Shown in pieces: positions 31,793-44,421 of a DNA stretch of 64,000 bases. How positions within the stretch are numbered: the stretch's first letter is position 1; each line of letters starts with the position of its first letter. The translations under genes were made by a program, and so were the position numbers. Below the pieces are notes generated by a model. That model did not search any database and was not told where the DNA came from. It was given only the letters and a program-made list of their open reading frames with translations. Source of the stretch: Cryptomeria japonica (taxonomy: Eukaryota > Streptophyta > Pinopsida > Cupressales > Cupressaceae); the NCBI RefSeq assembly GCF_030272615.1, contig NC_081407.1:143530897-143594896 (forward strand). The letters are read 5' to 3'.

Positions 31793-32975
31793 TGTTGGCA
31801 ATTTGGAGGAATTGATTATGTGTTGCATTGACGTTTGTCATTGATGTCAACACTAGTTGTTTTGTTGTCTATCGGGTTCCGGTAGAGTGGTTGGTTTATG
31901 ATGTTGATTTGGAGATCTTCTTTAGTATGTTCCAGCTTGTGGAATTGGTATTTCATGTGTTCTTGATGCGTATCACATTTAGTTGGTTTGGTATTTGATG
32001 ATCTGGAAGCTATCATTTGTTCTAGTAAGCCTTTTTGCTACTGATAAGGGTTTGATCGGCAGAGCTTTGTTGAAGATCTTTTGATGAATCCAATAAGTGG
32101 TGTTGGTGTGGCTTCTAGAAAGTTATCAAGATGCTAATGGTTATCATGTTCATGTTCCATTTAATCGGTGGTGTTGCATTTGGTTTATGGCGGCCTATTA
32201 TAGGTCTGGTCTTATTCTGCTAGGTTATGGACTGGTTTATGTAACGTGTTGGTTGATGCTCCCGATGTGTTACCGGTTGGATTTATTGATTGGTTTATGT
32301 TGTTTCGGTCTTAGGATGACTTGGTTTATCATTGGTTTGTGGGATTATGTAACAGATTTATGGTATTATCTTTTAGGTGGCCGACCTAAAGTTTTAGGTC
32401 TCGAGTTGGTATAAATATGACGTAAGATCTCTTTGTAGATCATGGGATGGAAAGATTATATTATCTGTATGCGAATAATTTTGTAATCATATGCAGAGGT
32501 TTTGGTCGATCATGGGTGATCGAACTGGGTTTGTGTAAGAGGTTTAAGACCTCTGGTATTGAGCTTAACTAGAACTATACTCAAGCATAGGAAATTCTAT
32601 TCTTCCAGTTCAATCTTCATTCTGGATTGTAGTCTGATGTTTTTTGTAGTCTGTGAGGCTCCTTTTGTGATGAGCAGTGTGCTCTAGGCTGTTGGCCTTC
32701 CTACATGTGCAGGCTCCTTATTATAATATTTATTCATCTAATCAGTGGATAGATATTGTAGGTCTCCAATCCCACCATGGTTTTTCGTCATTAAGGTTTT
32801 CCATGTTTAAATATGTGGTGTTATGGTGTTCATAGTTTTGGTTGCATTGTTACTTATTGTTATATGCTTTTATGTTTACCGGTTGCTGATTTATTGTGTT
32901 ATTAAAGTTAAATTTCTCCATTCCAATAGAACACTGACTCACCCCCCCCCCTCTCAGTGTTTTGGGATCCCAACA
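31793..32975 (+). repeat. 3' LTR of Element A2 (family A)
   Basis: 1,183 bp, with TATAAATA at 32410-32417, followed by the target duplication CCTAC. It is slightly shorter than its partner at 27694-28885. Confidence 0.95.
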
Positions 32976-32980
32976 CCTAC

Positions 32981-35900
32981 TACCCACAATACAATGTCAC
33001 GTAGGTCTGATGAAAATAAGTTGCATGCCCTACAAATGAGGGTGCAATATTAGCTAATCTACCCAACACTCTTACCCCTAAACAAGAGAGCTTAATCTCT
33101 GGAGACCAACCCATATAGTTGCATTAATTTAATTATGTTTTCACATTATTCCCTTCTTGGAGGACCTTAATATCGTTTTATTTTGTGGGTTTTGTTTCCT
33201 CCTCTTTACTTCTATATATCCTTTGTATTTTGGATGGTTGTTCTCTTCCTCTACACTTTCCTCACTACTTGTCACCATAGATGCCTCCTACAAATCAAGA
33301 GTACTCTCCTTATGTATACTCTTCAAGGCATGTGCCTCCTACAATATTCAGGATTCTACCACATTGACATTCTCTAAGTGAACACCAAGCATAGCCAATG
33401 GCCATGCACTAGGTGAAGGAGGGGGAAAGCCATAGTATTCTTAGGAGAAGCTTGGAGATGTTCAAAATCCTTAATGGTATTGGGAAAAATGACATAGTGT
33501 TGAGGATCAACCCCAATCAACCATGACAGTTTGCTCAAAAATACCTAAATCCCCAAGTCTCAAAATTTATGAAATTGGGATGTAAAATGTTCCATTGAGA
33601 AACATCTCCTACATTTGAAGAAAATTTTATGTTGATCCCTAAGAAGGCTTGTGCCCTAATAAGGGTAGTCTAGAAGTTAATTAGGCATGGAACCCTTGGT
33701 TTTATTTTGTGGCCTATGAAACAACCTCTAAGAATTTAGAAGCTATCTCTTCATTCTAACAAAGGGAAGGAAAAGGGAGGAGAAAAAGAAAGAAAAGATA
33801 AACTAAGGCAAAGCATCAAGACTCCAAGAGTAGAGCTTTTACAACACTTCAATTATTTTTTTGTGAGAATCATAAGGAAACTCCAATTTCTAGAGATAAG
33901 CACATCACACCACAACTTTTCATTGTTGGAAGGAAAAAGAAACACACGAAGTGACTCAAACATAGGGCACAACTTTCAAATCCTCTTGTGGGAAGCACTT
34001 GCCAAGGATCAATGAAAAATAGAGTAATTCTTCAAGTTTCCCACAATAATTAACCATTATTGAAAGATTTTATTTATAATGGAATAATCCAATTCCTAAT
34101 ATGAGAACAATGATAGAGTAAATTTCACCACAAGAACCATTATTTCATATTTAACAAGAATTTTAGAAGTCAAAATGAGTATGCAACAATTAATTCTAAC
34201 TCAAAATGACACAAAGCATGTGAATATAAGCAAATCAAGTGAAAGGCAAACAAAGGCACAATCCAATTCCTAACCTAAGAACAAACATGCTAAGGTCAAA
34301 TCACGGATGTAAATTACTAAACTCTAAGACAAACTTTTATTTTTTCATAAGAAAGGGGATTACATAATCGTTCTTTTTCAAAAGTGTTGAACCCTTATTT
34401 TAGGAATGCCTAAAGGCTTTTAAAGAGATCATCACTCAGAAATGGATTGATTTTTGCAACTAAATATTCCTCTTCATATCCACTACATGTTCACAAAATC
34501 ATGATAATTATTGTAACCATTTGTGCATGAAGGTTTTTTTCTTTATTCTTTGTCCTTAACTTTAGGCATGAGTAATGCCTAGGCATTCAATAATTTCAAA
34601 GTAAACGGCTCAAGTGCACACAATTTATGTTAGCAATATTTTGGGTTGTCTAATTATGTTTTTGTTCCATTGGGCATGTAGGTTCAATCCCTTTCTCTCA
34701 ACCAATGGTGCAAATTAATTTACTGTTTTGAGTCAAGAGCTCATGAAACTCTTGCTTGTTTCACAAGTGGTGTTCTTCGCCCTATTTTCTTAATAGTGTT
34801 TGTTATCTTAATGGGCCCATACATGTTTGAGACACTTTTCATCTTGGTAGAATTCCTTGAGTGTTATTCAATGTTTGGAGCTTAGACTTATGTGGGACCT
34901 CCATGTTTATTTCTCCAGTTTTTCATGGTTCCATCTCTTGGAGCCTTTCGTGGAGCGTCTTCTTGTGAACTCAAAATTTTTTATGGGAGGGACAGGAAAA
35001 TTTGTTTATTCCTTTTACATGTGGAAAAAGACAAAAAATATTTACTTCTCTTCATTTTCTCTTTGGTTCCTTATAAGTCTTCCACATGAAAAATCACAAA
35101 AAAGGGATTTCTCTAGAAATTGTGCATTCCTGAAGGGAAGGTTAAGGTTGTTGGATTTCTCTTTCATTACATCAAACGTAGCTCAATCTAGTTATAGTTT
35201 GAAAAACTCTAAATTTTCCATATTCAACAAGTTGCCTCCTACATCTATTCCCCACCTTCAACAATATCTTGGTAAGGAGGTTGTTAGATAAATTCATTTC
35301 AACACATATTTGAGCACAATTAGAATTATGATAATTGATAGTTTCCTTGGAGGTTCAATGATACTTCCCTAAGACATTATTTATAATGGCATACAAGTAG
35401 TATAGTTCCTAAAAATATATAAGAAGATACAATAACTACACCCATAAATATGTACTAGTGAATATTTGTGTGCACGGATCAAAAGCAAGGAACTAGAGTT
35501 TCGTGCACAGAAATCTCCTTGAAATATCCAAGGACCATTTTCCAACACCAACACCTTATCATTTTTAGAATAAAATTATGGGATGAAAAACCCTTTAGCA
35601 CAGGGGTAAATACTTATTACCCCCTCCATATATCATTTCCACTTCTCTGTAACCCAACAATGCAAGTCACATAATTTAGGCCAAGTCTTTGTGAATATAA
35701 AAAATAGGGCATGATCCTATAGAATATCCTCTCTATCCATGGAAATTTCATCCAGTCACACTTCAAAAGTTATTTAGGAGGGTCAAACTAGAAAATCAAG
35801 GCCCTTCCAAGCAATTTCATCACTATTGGGAGATTCAATGCTTCCAAGAATCTCTCACAATCCTTTTCATCCATTTGGCAACCAAGTCATAGTGCCTCCT

Positions 35901-38558
35901 TGAAATTTTTTCCTAAAAGTTAGAGAAAAGTTTGTTAGACATAGGTTAGGGTTGGATGAAATCTCCACAAAATTTACTTGAGGGTTAGGGGCCACAAGTT
36001 TCCAATCAACAAAGGCATCAAAACCTTCCTCAAACAAGCAATGACCTCCAAACCTAGTTGCACCCCCAAATCCACCAAACTTTCTTTCTCATGCAATGAT
36101 TACGAACCGGAAAATGGATAAACTATGCATTATGAGCATAGATGAAACAAACCTAGCAAGAAAGAGGTGTGAACAAATATCGTAGAGTCAACCATATTTT
36201 CATTTTTTCCTTTTCATCTCAAAAATTTTATTATTAAAAAAAATTATAGTTATTTTGAACAAAAACCCTAACTTAGTAAGACTAGCATAATTATACTTCT
36301 ACTCAATTGTAAGTTAAAATTTTAAAGTTGAGGATTATGTTTTTAACTTACATTCTCTATTATTTACATTTTTATTTTAAGCTTTTGAAAGAAGTTGTCA
36401 CATACCAAAATAGTGTTTTAGAATCGCTTTTGTAACTAAAAAATCTTACCAATAAATTGTATCATTCCACCTACACCCAAATTCATTTTTTTGTTTTGAA
36501 CTCTTAAAGTAATATTAGCACCTTGCTCTTTCAAAAACCTCCTTCCATCCCAAGAGGACTAGACTAGGGCACCTAGTACCCTATCTCCCCTATACTAGGG
36601 CACCTAGCACCATAATCCAACCAAAAGGGGCCAAAATTAAAATCATGTAATAGTTTGAAAAAGTTGAACTAGAAAATGCTCCCAATGCTTACATTATTTA
36701 AAAATTTCAACATGTTTCGTGAGGTTGAGTATAAAATCAAGTCTTACCCCCTCATTTGAAACATCTCTCATCAAGGAATTCAATTCACGTAAAGAAATTT
36801 AAGTGAGCAAGAAATCAAGTATCTTCAAGATAGTGAAGGAGAGGTCAATTATTCATATTTTCAAGCATACAAGATGAAATTCATGATCAAATTTATTTGA
36901 AGGTATGCATGATCTTCCACCTAGAAATATCAACCTTTAATAAAGACTTCAATGAAAGGAGATTTAAAATCAAAAGTATAACATTTCAATTCAACATTTC
37001 ATTTCAAATATAGCCTCTACTCGATACTAATAAGCTCACTTTTCTATTGATTCATCATTATAGGGTTAATTCCAAACCTAGGATTTTACCTAGGTAAACC
37101 CCTATATACCCAGCACTATTTTTCTCTTTTGTGTGTAGGTATCAGATTTGACAAAGAAGGATTCTATATTTAGAAAATGTAAAATGAGTTGAAGAGATCC
37201 ATACTTTAAAAAAGTAGAAAACACTAGACATTGTGGATTGGCCACATAGTTTGACACTTTTTTGATGAAATTTTAAGGAGATACTTTCTGTGACATTGTG
37301 ATCCTGAATCTATTTATAGTATCTACATCAAACTCATTCAAGCCTAGGATGCCTAGCCACATAGCCGAGCACTTTCAAGCCCAAATTTCTCTTTTATCCC
37401 TATCTCCATATTTGTGCTTAGAGTCTTCATATATGTTCTGTAGATTATTGTTTATGCCGATAGCTATTAATTTTGCATCCACAAACCTACTTCTTGCATT
37501 TCATAATTTTATCTTATCAATTCATATCAAAGCACTACAATGAAGTAACCAATCATTGTGCCCATCTCTCCCCAAGGTTTGTAGTTGGGAAAATTGGTTA
37601 TTTTCCTAATGTGAGTTGATGCGAATGGTTTTGATTCCTATTTTACATGTTTAGTAATCCCATTCCACCACTCTACAATTATATAATTTCAAAGGATGTT
37701 GTTTAGGTTTATATATAAGTCACAAGGTTATTTTTTTAATAAAAGCCAACAAATAGTAATCAAATATCAAAATCATGAGCACATCACATAAAGATAGGCT
37801 AACACAAATAGTGCCTTAAAATTTGGAGCTAAAAAGGAAAGATAGGGGTGTTGGTCACCCTAATCCAATACTATTTGTATGTTTAAAGAAAGATCTACAA
37901 GCACATAGGGCTAGGGTAATGGACATGTCATTGAACATTTGATTAAATTTTGAATCTTAGGGTCATCAATAAAGGCATTTAGGGTTGAGCATAGCATATT
38001 CCTTTCGTTGAGAGATAGGTCAAGGCTAGAGGTGGTCCTAAAATGTAAGTGGACACCAAAGAAAGTGCCAAATAGATCTTGAAATTGGGCTTTCACCATT
38101 AGGGAGCACAATTTATGACACTACACCCCCTTTAGTGGATTTTTTTTAGATGGATTGGTTTCTACTAATAATGCATCCAATTACAATGTGTAAATGAAAA
38201 ATATGTTAGACTTATACTTTCAAAATCTTTATTTATCCTCTTTTGAAACATTCAAAAATAAAAAATTAAAGAAAAAAGAGAAATTAAACTTGCAATAACC
38301 ATTCAAATGTTTGTATCTTTTGCATAAAAAATAATGAATTAAATATTAATAGTATTGTCAAATTTTTTATGGGTTTCTTATCCTCTTCATCATTTTTCCA
38401 AAGCATTTTGAATTTCTCAATTTCATTAACAAATGAGAATAATATTATGTTTTTAGTGAGATTATGTTAAATTGACATTTTAAAATCAAAACAATTATAC
38501 CAACAATAGAATGGCACATAATGAGAAAATTATTCTTCCTTTACACATCCTTAATATC
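32981..38558. other. AT-rich intergenic DNA, no gene recognised
   Basis: About 5.6 kb without recognisable coding content. Boxes of the ACTAGGGCACCTAGTACC type at 36540-36620, and the stretch 37080-37400, resemble 16190-16520 and are probably parts of the same old repeat family. Open frames of up to 144 residues (34857-35291) show no family features and overlap in two frames. Confidence 0.55.
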
Positions 38559-38802
38559 TGATGCAGGAGCATCCCCAGTTCATAGCAATCTTTCATCAAC
38601 CAAAAACATTTTCTTTTCTGTTTTGTTTTATGTTTGCAATTTCAGTTTTCCTTTCTGTGTGTCCCAGTTTTGGCTCACCAGATCCTATGGAGTTCGATTC
38701 TACTTGAAGACTTGATCATCTTTCTTGCTTTCAAACTGCATCTATTTTGGATCACTATCCGACAAGATATCGCTACCAGTTTCCATGACAGTTTCTTGTT
38801 AT
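38559..38802 (+). repeat. 5' LTR of the gypsy element, first part
   Basis: Begins TGATGCAGGAGCATCC and is interrupted at GTTAT (38798-38802), the target duplication of Copia-2. Without a second LTR in the window the left boundary is inferred from the TG start and the continuity of the two halves. Confidence 0.6.
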
Positions 38803-39852
38803 TGTTAGGTCTCGGAGACAACTGAGAGGGGGGGGGGGGTGAATTAGTTGTCTAATAAATTCAAACCAAAAACAACTTAACCAAACTTAATGATTAATAC
38901 CGGTAAACCAAAGTTATTGTTGGTAGACACTTTATCAGTTAATTGCAGTACCAGTAAAGATTAATGCATGAAACAAAAAGACAATAACATCCACAACACA
39001 TAACACCAGTATTTGTATGTGGAAACCCTGTAAGGGGAAAAACCACAGTGGGAAACCTTACCCACAATTAGATGATACTACTACATATAGTATGTGTATA
39101 CAATAGGGGGTCTGCACATGCAGAAAGGCCAAGCACCTAGAGCTCACTACTCAAACACAAATAGGAGTCACACTGACTACAATTGGATGGTTAAATCCAA
39201 TAATGATGTGCTGCTCAAAATAGCATCTTCATATGTTGGATACAGTACCGGTTCAGTTCTGATGTGTCTTCACAAAACCTTCCTTCTATCTTCAAATGAT
39301 GTCTGTGTGTATAGCTCTTCTTATTCTCGCATATACCTTACTTCATTTACATTCCTCACTTCCTTCTTCGATCAAATAAGATCTTACATATATATCAAAG
39401 CCTAGGACCAAAATGTATAGGTCGGTTTTACAAAAGATATTACAATAAAAAAAATTTACAAGTAAAACAATAACTGATGCAATATCTGATTCAACATGTC
39501 AGCTTAATGTATTTACAACAATAATAAATCATCTCCATAGTGTGTCGTGCTGATTTGGAATAGATAAGCTTGTCGGTGCTTATCCTGGACCTATTTGCCG
39601 GTAATAGAAAATATGCAAACCAATGAACAAATCTTCAAGACAAAGTGTCCAAATGATGTCTTCGACATAACCAAGTATTTTCCATGTCATTCCAAGTGTC
39701 GGTGAACAATATATCCTGCCAATGAACAAGATATTGGTGACTATGCATAAGTCACTTGCTTGCCGATGAACATTGCCAATTCTCCAAGTGTCAGAGTTGA
39801 TAAGTGTTGACATCAATGACAAAACCATATCAACATATCCAAAATACCAACA
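38803..39852 (-). repeat. 3' LTR of Copia-2
   Basis: 1,050 bp and very similar to the other LTR. It has a run of 11-12 G near 38827-38838, where the 5' LTR has eight followed by CC. The minus strand has a TATATAT motif near 39388-39396 that could be a TATA box. Confidence 0.95.
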
Positions 39853-40223
39853 ATCTCCCTCTTTGGCATTGATGGCAACACAAGATGGAAAAACCATCAA
39901 AGTGCCAAAACAGAAATGCCAAATACCAAAAACCAACAATCTCCCAAAAGAGATCATATCTAGAAATCAAAATTCAGGTACAGAGAGTAATCAATCTCTC
40001 CCAAAATAACAATCTCTCACCCTAGGAGTAACATGTGTTTTTCCATATCAATCTCTCTCCCTTTGACATCAAATGCCAAAGTAATACAAAAACCAAGTTC
40101 AAATACAAAATACCAACTTATTCAGTATACCAACTACTCCCCCTAAGAAGTAGCTCTCCTCATCAAAGTCGGAGTAAAAGATTTCTCTGTTAGTTCTATC
40201 GGTTGATGACAAACATCAACTGT
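39853..40223 (-). other. Untranslated tail of Copia-2 with purine tracts
   Basis: Minus-strand purine runs near 40137-40148, 40045-40060, 40000, 39940 and 39853-39865, the last touching the LTR (likely PPT). Again in a CATCAATGCCAAAGAGGGAGA-like setting, the same arrangement as the tail at 31381-31792. Confidence 0.7.
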
Positions 40224-41810
40224 CTAAGTCTCTACTGATGGGGGTATGACCCCAAGCTGATCTCTGAGATATTCAAAAGTCTCCTTAGGCAAGGGCTTAG
40301 TGAAAATATCTGCAATCTATTCTTTAGTATTCACATAAACCAGTTTTACTTCTTTTGCTTCAACATTCTCTTTCAGAAAATTCAATTTGATAGAGACATG
40401 TCTAGTTTTAGAATGTAGTACCAGATTCTTAGATATATCAATTGTTGTTGTATTATCACAGTAGATAGTTATAGGTTCCTTACATTTTACCTTTATTTCC
40501 TTCAACATTTGCTTAACCCATAATACCTGTGTACAGTTAGTTGTTGCTGCAACATATTCTGATTCAGCTGTTGATAAAGATGTGCAACTTTGTTTCTTAC
40601 TCAGCCAAGAAATTAATTTGCTTCCAAGAAAAAATGCTCTGTTAGTGGTTCTTTTTCTGTCGTCTACATCTCCTACCCAATTTGCATCAGTGTATGCACA
40701 TAATTCAAAGTTTTCATCTCTAGGATACCATAGGCCAAGATTTGTAGTGCCTTGTAAGTACCGAAAAATCCTTTTTACTATTGATTCATGATTTTCTTTA
40801 GGATTACTCTGAAATCTTGAAACAATACATACTGCATTCATAATATCAGGTCTTGTTTGTGTCAAATACAGTAGACCTCCTATCATATATTTGTACCTAG
40901 TCAGATTAACAGGTGTAGATTCATCCCTTAGTGATAATTTGTCATTTGTAGTCATAGGTGTGCTTATCGATTTAGAGTTTTCCATCCCAAATTTCTTTAG
41001 TAACTCCTTCAAGTAATTAGATTGACTCAAGAATATACCTTTATCAGTCTGTGAAATTTGCAATCCTAAAAAGAATTTTATCTCTCCAATCATAGACATT
41101 TCAAATTCTTGTTGCATTTCAATAGAAAAGTCTTTACATAATCCATCTTCTCCTCCAAAGATTATATCATCAACAAAAAATTCTATAACCAAGATGTCAT
41201 CATTAGTCACTTTATAGTATAAGTTGTTGTCAGTATTACCTTTAGAAAAAACAATCTGCAAAAGGTATTTATCAAATCTATCATACCAAGCTCTTGGAGC
41301 TTGCTTCAACCCATACAAAGCTTTCCTTAACCCGCAAACAATATCTTTGTTATCTGTCAAAGAAAATCCATCAGGTTGCTCAATGTAAACTTCTTCTTCA
41401 AGAGCTCCATTCAAAAATGCACATTTAATAACCATTTGATATACTTTGTAGTTCTTGTGTGCTACAAAAGCCAAGAATAATCTGACTGCCTCAATTCTAG
41501 CTACCGGTGTAAAGGTTTCATTGTAATCAATTCCTTCTTTCTGTCAATATCCCTTACACACTAGTCTTTCTTTATTTATGATTACCTTACCATCTTCATT
41601 AATTTTGTTTCTGAATACCCATTTTGTTCCAATTACATTTTTGTCTTTAGGCCAGGGAACTAATGTCCATGTGTTATTCTTTTCAATTTGTTCTAATTCT
41701 TCTTCCATAGCTTTAATCCAGTGTTTATCTTCACATGCCTCATTAATTGATGTTGGTTCAATTTGAGAAATAAGACATACCTCTTCATTTGCCAGTCTTC
41801 CTCTTGTCAT
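40224..41810 (-). pseudogene. Copia-2 pol: reverse transcriptase and RNase H
   Basis: One frame throughout, open at 41544-41810, then a TGA, then open for 385 residues (40317-41474). The RT start carries [14 protein letters not shown]. Motif A reads [11 protein letters not shown], with Val15 of the long piece where the catalytic Asp of QMDVK stands in Copia-1 and Copia-3. The second motif, FVDD, is intact (Asp102, Asp103). RNase H keeps Asp263 (YTDANW), Glu304 (STAESEY) and Asp340 (YCDN). TAG at 40317-40319 stops the frame just before IADIFTKP, which stays open to TAG at 40224. This is the longest preserved pol piece in the window, but the Asp loss in motif A should abolish polymerase activity. 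Confidence 0.9.
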
Positions 41811-42057
41811 AACTCCTTGATATTTGTTCCCAATTATCTGATCTTCAGAGTGGTTCAGTCTTACATACTAGGGTGTCTTTGTTTGTTGTTGTTCTTTAGT
41901 TACATTGGAATTTTCAGATGATACCAGTGTAACTAGATCTTCATTCTATACCGGTGTGTTCAATGTAGGTTCATTTGCCAGTATCTCTGTTGCCGGTTCA
42001 AAGTCTATATACCTTGAAGTTCCTCTAAATTGTTCATCAATTTTCACATTTGTACTC

Positions 42058-42846
42058 TCAATAATTTTTTGCAATCTCTTGGTTAAAACATCTATATGCC
42101 TTGCTCTTAGATGAATGACCAAGCAATATTCCTTCATCACTTCTAGGATGAAATTTGCCAATATACTCATCTCTTCTAATATAGCATTTACTTCCAAATA
42201 TTCTAAAATATTTAAGAGTAGGAGTAATACCTAACCATAGTTCATGAGGGGTCTTACTAGTTTCACCTTTGATGTGAACTTTGTTGAATGTGTAGACTGT
42301 TGTTCTTACTGCTTCTCTCCAATATACATGTGGTAGATTTGCTTCTGATAACATACTTCTAGCTGCATCCAAGATAGTTCTATTTTTCCTTTCTACAACT
42401 CCATTCTGCTGGGGTGTCCGGGGCGTTGATAACTATCTTTTGATTCCATTCACTTCACATAATGTATTAAATTCCTTAGATGTAAATTCACCTCCTTGAT
42501 CTGATCTCAGACATTTGATTTTCTTACCGGTTTCATTTTCTACCATTGCCTTGAATAGCTTGAATTTCCCAAGTGCTTCAGATTTTTCTCTGAGAAAAGT
42601 AACCCAACACATTCTAGAATAGTCATCAATGATTAGCATGAAATATCTATCACCTTGTAAGCTTTTAGTTCTAGCTAGACCACATAAATCAGTATGAATT
42701 AAGTCAAGAGCATTATTGGATTTTTCTAGAATACTTTTAAAAGATTCTCTAACTTGTTTTCCAAATTGACATTCCTTACATGCCGGATTGTGAGGTTTAA
42801 CAATCTTAGGTAAATCTCTAACTGCTTTAGTTGTATTGATTTTCAC
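42058..42846 (-). pseudogene. Copia-2 integrase
   Basis: Open at 42433-42846 and, after a TAG, at 42058-42372. The Cys pair of the zinc module (PACKECQFGK) is present; its His pair lies upstream in WLWHKRL, followed by a stop. Catalytic Asp53 (HTDLCG) and Asp116 (RSDQGGEF) are present with 62 residues between. The Glu in NGVVERKN comes just past the TAG, so the triad is present in sequence but not in one frame. The C-terminal part contains ELWLGITPTLKYFRIFGSKC, standard for plant copia. Confidence 0.87.
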
Positions 42847-42867
42847 AATGCAATCAAAATTTACATG

Positions 42868-43593
42868 TTAGAGTCTCTTATGCCATAGCCAACTTTCATC
42901 AATATGTGCAATCAAGCATGTCTTTTCATTGTTATTCAAATGAAATATATTACCAGTTGCAATTTCCAAACCAGTTCTGTGCATAATTTTGCATTTCCCA
43001 TTTTTGAATTGTAACTGAAATCCTTTTTCAACTAATTGACCAACACTCAAAAGATTATGCTTTAAACCTTCAACATAGTAAAGATTGTCAGTATTATGCT
43101 TACCATCAAGAGATATAGTACCTTTTCCTTTGATCAAACAAGCTTTATCATCTCCAAATCTTACTAGACCTCCATTATATTCCTGAAAAGTCAAGAATTT
43201 ACTTTTATCACCAGTCATATGATGTGAACATCCTGAATAAATGATCCATTCATCCTTAACTTCAATTTTTGCTGCCAAAGCCTGCTCTACCGATTGAACA
43301 GTAGGTGTCGGTTGATCTTTTGTTATAGCAACAAAGACCCATCCATTGTCTTCAAGATCCTCATCAAAATCATCAGTGACTCCTTCATCAGCAAGATAAC
43401 AGGACTTGTCTTTATTCTTCTTAAATCTATATCTCTGATATTCAGGGTTAGGCTTGTATGTTCTTCTAGCTTCTTCTTTCAATCTTACATGTCTATCAGG
43501 GCATCTTGAAGCCATATGACCAATCTTATTACAATTAAAACATTGAAAGGGTGCTTTACCTTCATACTTACTTCCAACTGGACCTTTAGGCAT
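42868..43593 (-). CDS. Copia-2 zinc knuckle, protease and pre-integrase (open segment)
   Basis: 241 open residues. Gag's zinc knuckle is Cys18, Cys21, His26 and Cys31 (CFNCNKIGHMASRC). The protease active site reads WIIYSGCSHHMTGD: Tyr119 replaces the catalytic Asp seen in Copia-1 (DNG) and Copia-3 (DSG). The flap and core region continue through HNLLSVGQL. The segment ends at WLWHKRL followed by TAA in the pre-integrase zinc module. Part of the polyprotein, not a gene of its own; the protease should be inactive. Confidence 0.88.
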   Translation of the reverse strand: MPKGPVGSKYEGKAPFQCFNCNKIGHMASRCPDRHVRLKEEARRTYKPNPEYQRYRFKKNKDKSCYLADEGVTDDFDEDLEDNGWVFVAITKDQPTPTVQSVEQALAAKIEVKDEWIIYSGCSHHMTGDKSKFLTFQEYNGGLVRFGDDKACLIKGKGTISLDGKHNTDNLYYVEGLKHNLLSVGQLVEKGFQLQFKNGKCKIMHRTGLEIATGNIFHLNNNEKTCLIAHIDESWLWHKRL

Positions 43594-43770
43594 TTTCCTT
43601 GCAAATAGTGCTTCAAGTTCTTCAAGTTCTTCATTTTCTCTCTTGCTTTCTTCAAGTTCTCTTGCATAAAAGGCTTTCCAATTAGACTTGTCAAATGATG
43701 ATGCAGATGATGTTGATGCCTTAAAAGCTAAATCTATCTTTATAGTAGCAACAAGACCAAATTCCTCAAT

Positions 43771-44364
43771 TTAAAAAGCTGAAAGTTTTCCAATTAATGT
43801 ATCTCTAGTTATTGATGTATTAGGCATTATTTTTAACTCATTTATAGCAGTAACTTTCATTTTGTATGCTGGTGGCAATCCTATTAAAACTTTTGAAACA
43901 ATTTCATCTTCACTTAAGGTTCCTCCACAACATTTAATACCCAAAACAAATTCATTTACTCTTTCCATAAAAGCAGAAATCCTTTCATCTTCTTCCATTT
44001 TCAGATTTTCATACCTGACCCGGAAGCTTTCAAGTTTTGCAATTTTGACTATGGAATCTCCTTCATTCAATGTTTCCAAATGGTCCCAAATAGCTTTAGC
44101 AGTAGATCTATCTGATAATCCCATAATTTGCAGATCTGATAATGCGCTCAAAAGTGCTTCTCTTTCTTTGCAATCATTTTCCTCATCTTTTCCTAAGGTT
44201 GGTGGATTAGGCTGATCGGGAGTAGGAGCAGTATAGCCATTCTTTGTAACTTCCTAGATGTCATTTCCAATGTAATTCAAATGTGTCTCCATCCTGATCT
44301 TCCATATGCCATAGTTGGTTCCATCAAGTTTAGGACTGTCCTTCCTGAAATAGTTAGAAGACAT
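43771..44364 (-). pseudogene. Copia-2 gag, N-terminal region
   Basis: From ATG at 44362-44364 (MSSNYFRKDSPKLDGTNYG) one frame runs to 43771, interrupted once by TAG near 44254. It has the plant copia gag pattern: the GTNYGIWKIRM start, LLSALSDLQIMGL, AIWDHLETLNEGD, LKMEEDERISAFMERV and LPPAYKMKVTAINEL. The stop at 43771 separates it from the zinc-knuckle segment at 43593. It would form the particle shell. Confidence 0.86.
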
Positions 44365-44407
44365 TGGATCTCCTCAAGTTGTCAAACTTCTGCAAAAAGA
44401 GGACTAG

Positions 44408-44420
44408 GCTTTGATACCAA
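44408..44420 (-). promoter_or_regulatory. Primer binding site of Copia-2
   Basis: The minus strand reads TTGGTATCAAAGC, initiator-Met tRNA type with one mismatch, one base from the LTR end. Confidence 0.85.
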
Positions 44421-44421
44421 T

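Larger units (their letters stand above)
27694..32975 (+). mobile_element. Element A2: chimeric LTR element, ORF1 plus deleted copia pol, LTR family A
   Basis: LTRs at 27694-28885 and 31793-32975 start TGTTGGCAATTT and end GGGATCCCAACA. The duplication CCTAC flanks them (27689-27693 and 32976-32980). The interior begins with an ORF1-type coiled-coil, four-knuckle protein, then switches to a copia pol remnant. That remnant contains the end of the integrase, the start of the RT and the RNase H, with most of the RT deleted. The LTRs match those of Copia-1, which has a different gag. Element A2 is therefore either a recombinant of the two kinds or a missing link showing which pol once followed ORF1. 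It is non-autonomous. Confidence 0.93.

Noticed and set aside
31561-31844. Three overlapping plus-strand frames of about 70 residues before an LTR
   Set aside because: They cover the purine-tract tail and LTR start of Element A2; overlapping frames and repeat context speak against coding.
34857-35291. Plus-strand frame of 144 residues
   Set aside because: No recognisable motif, overlapped by another frame in the same region, surrounded by AT-rich non-coding DNA, no sign of a promoter or introns.
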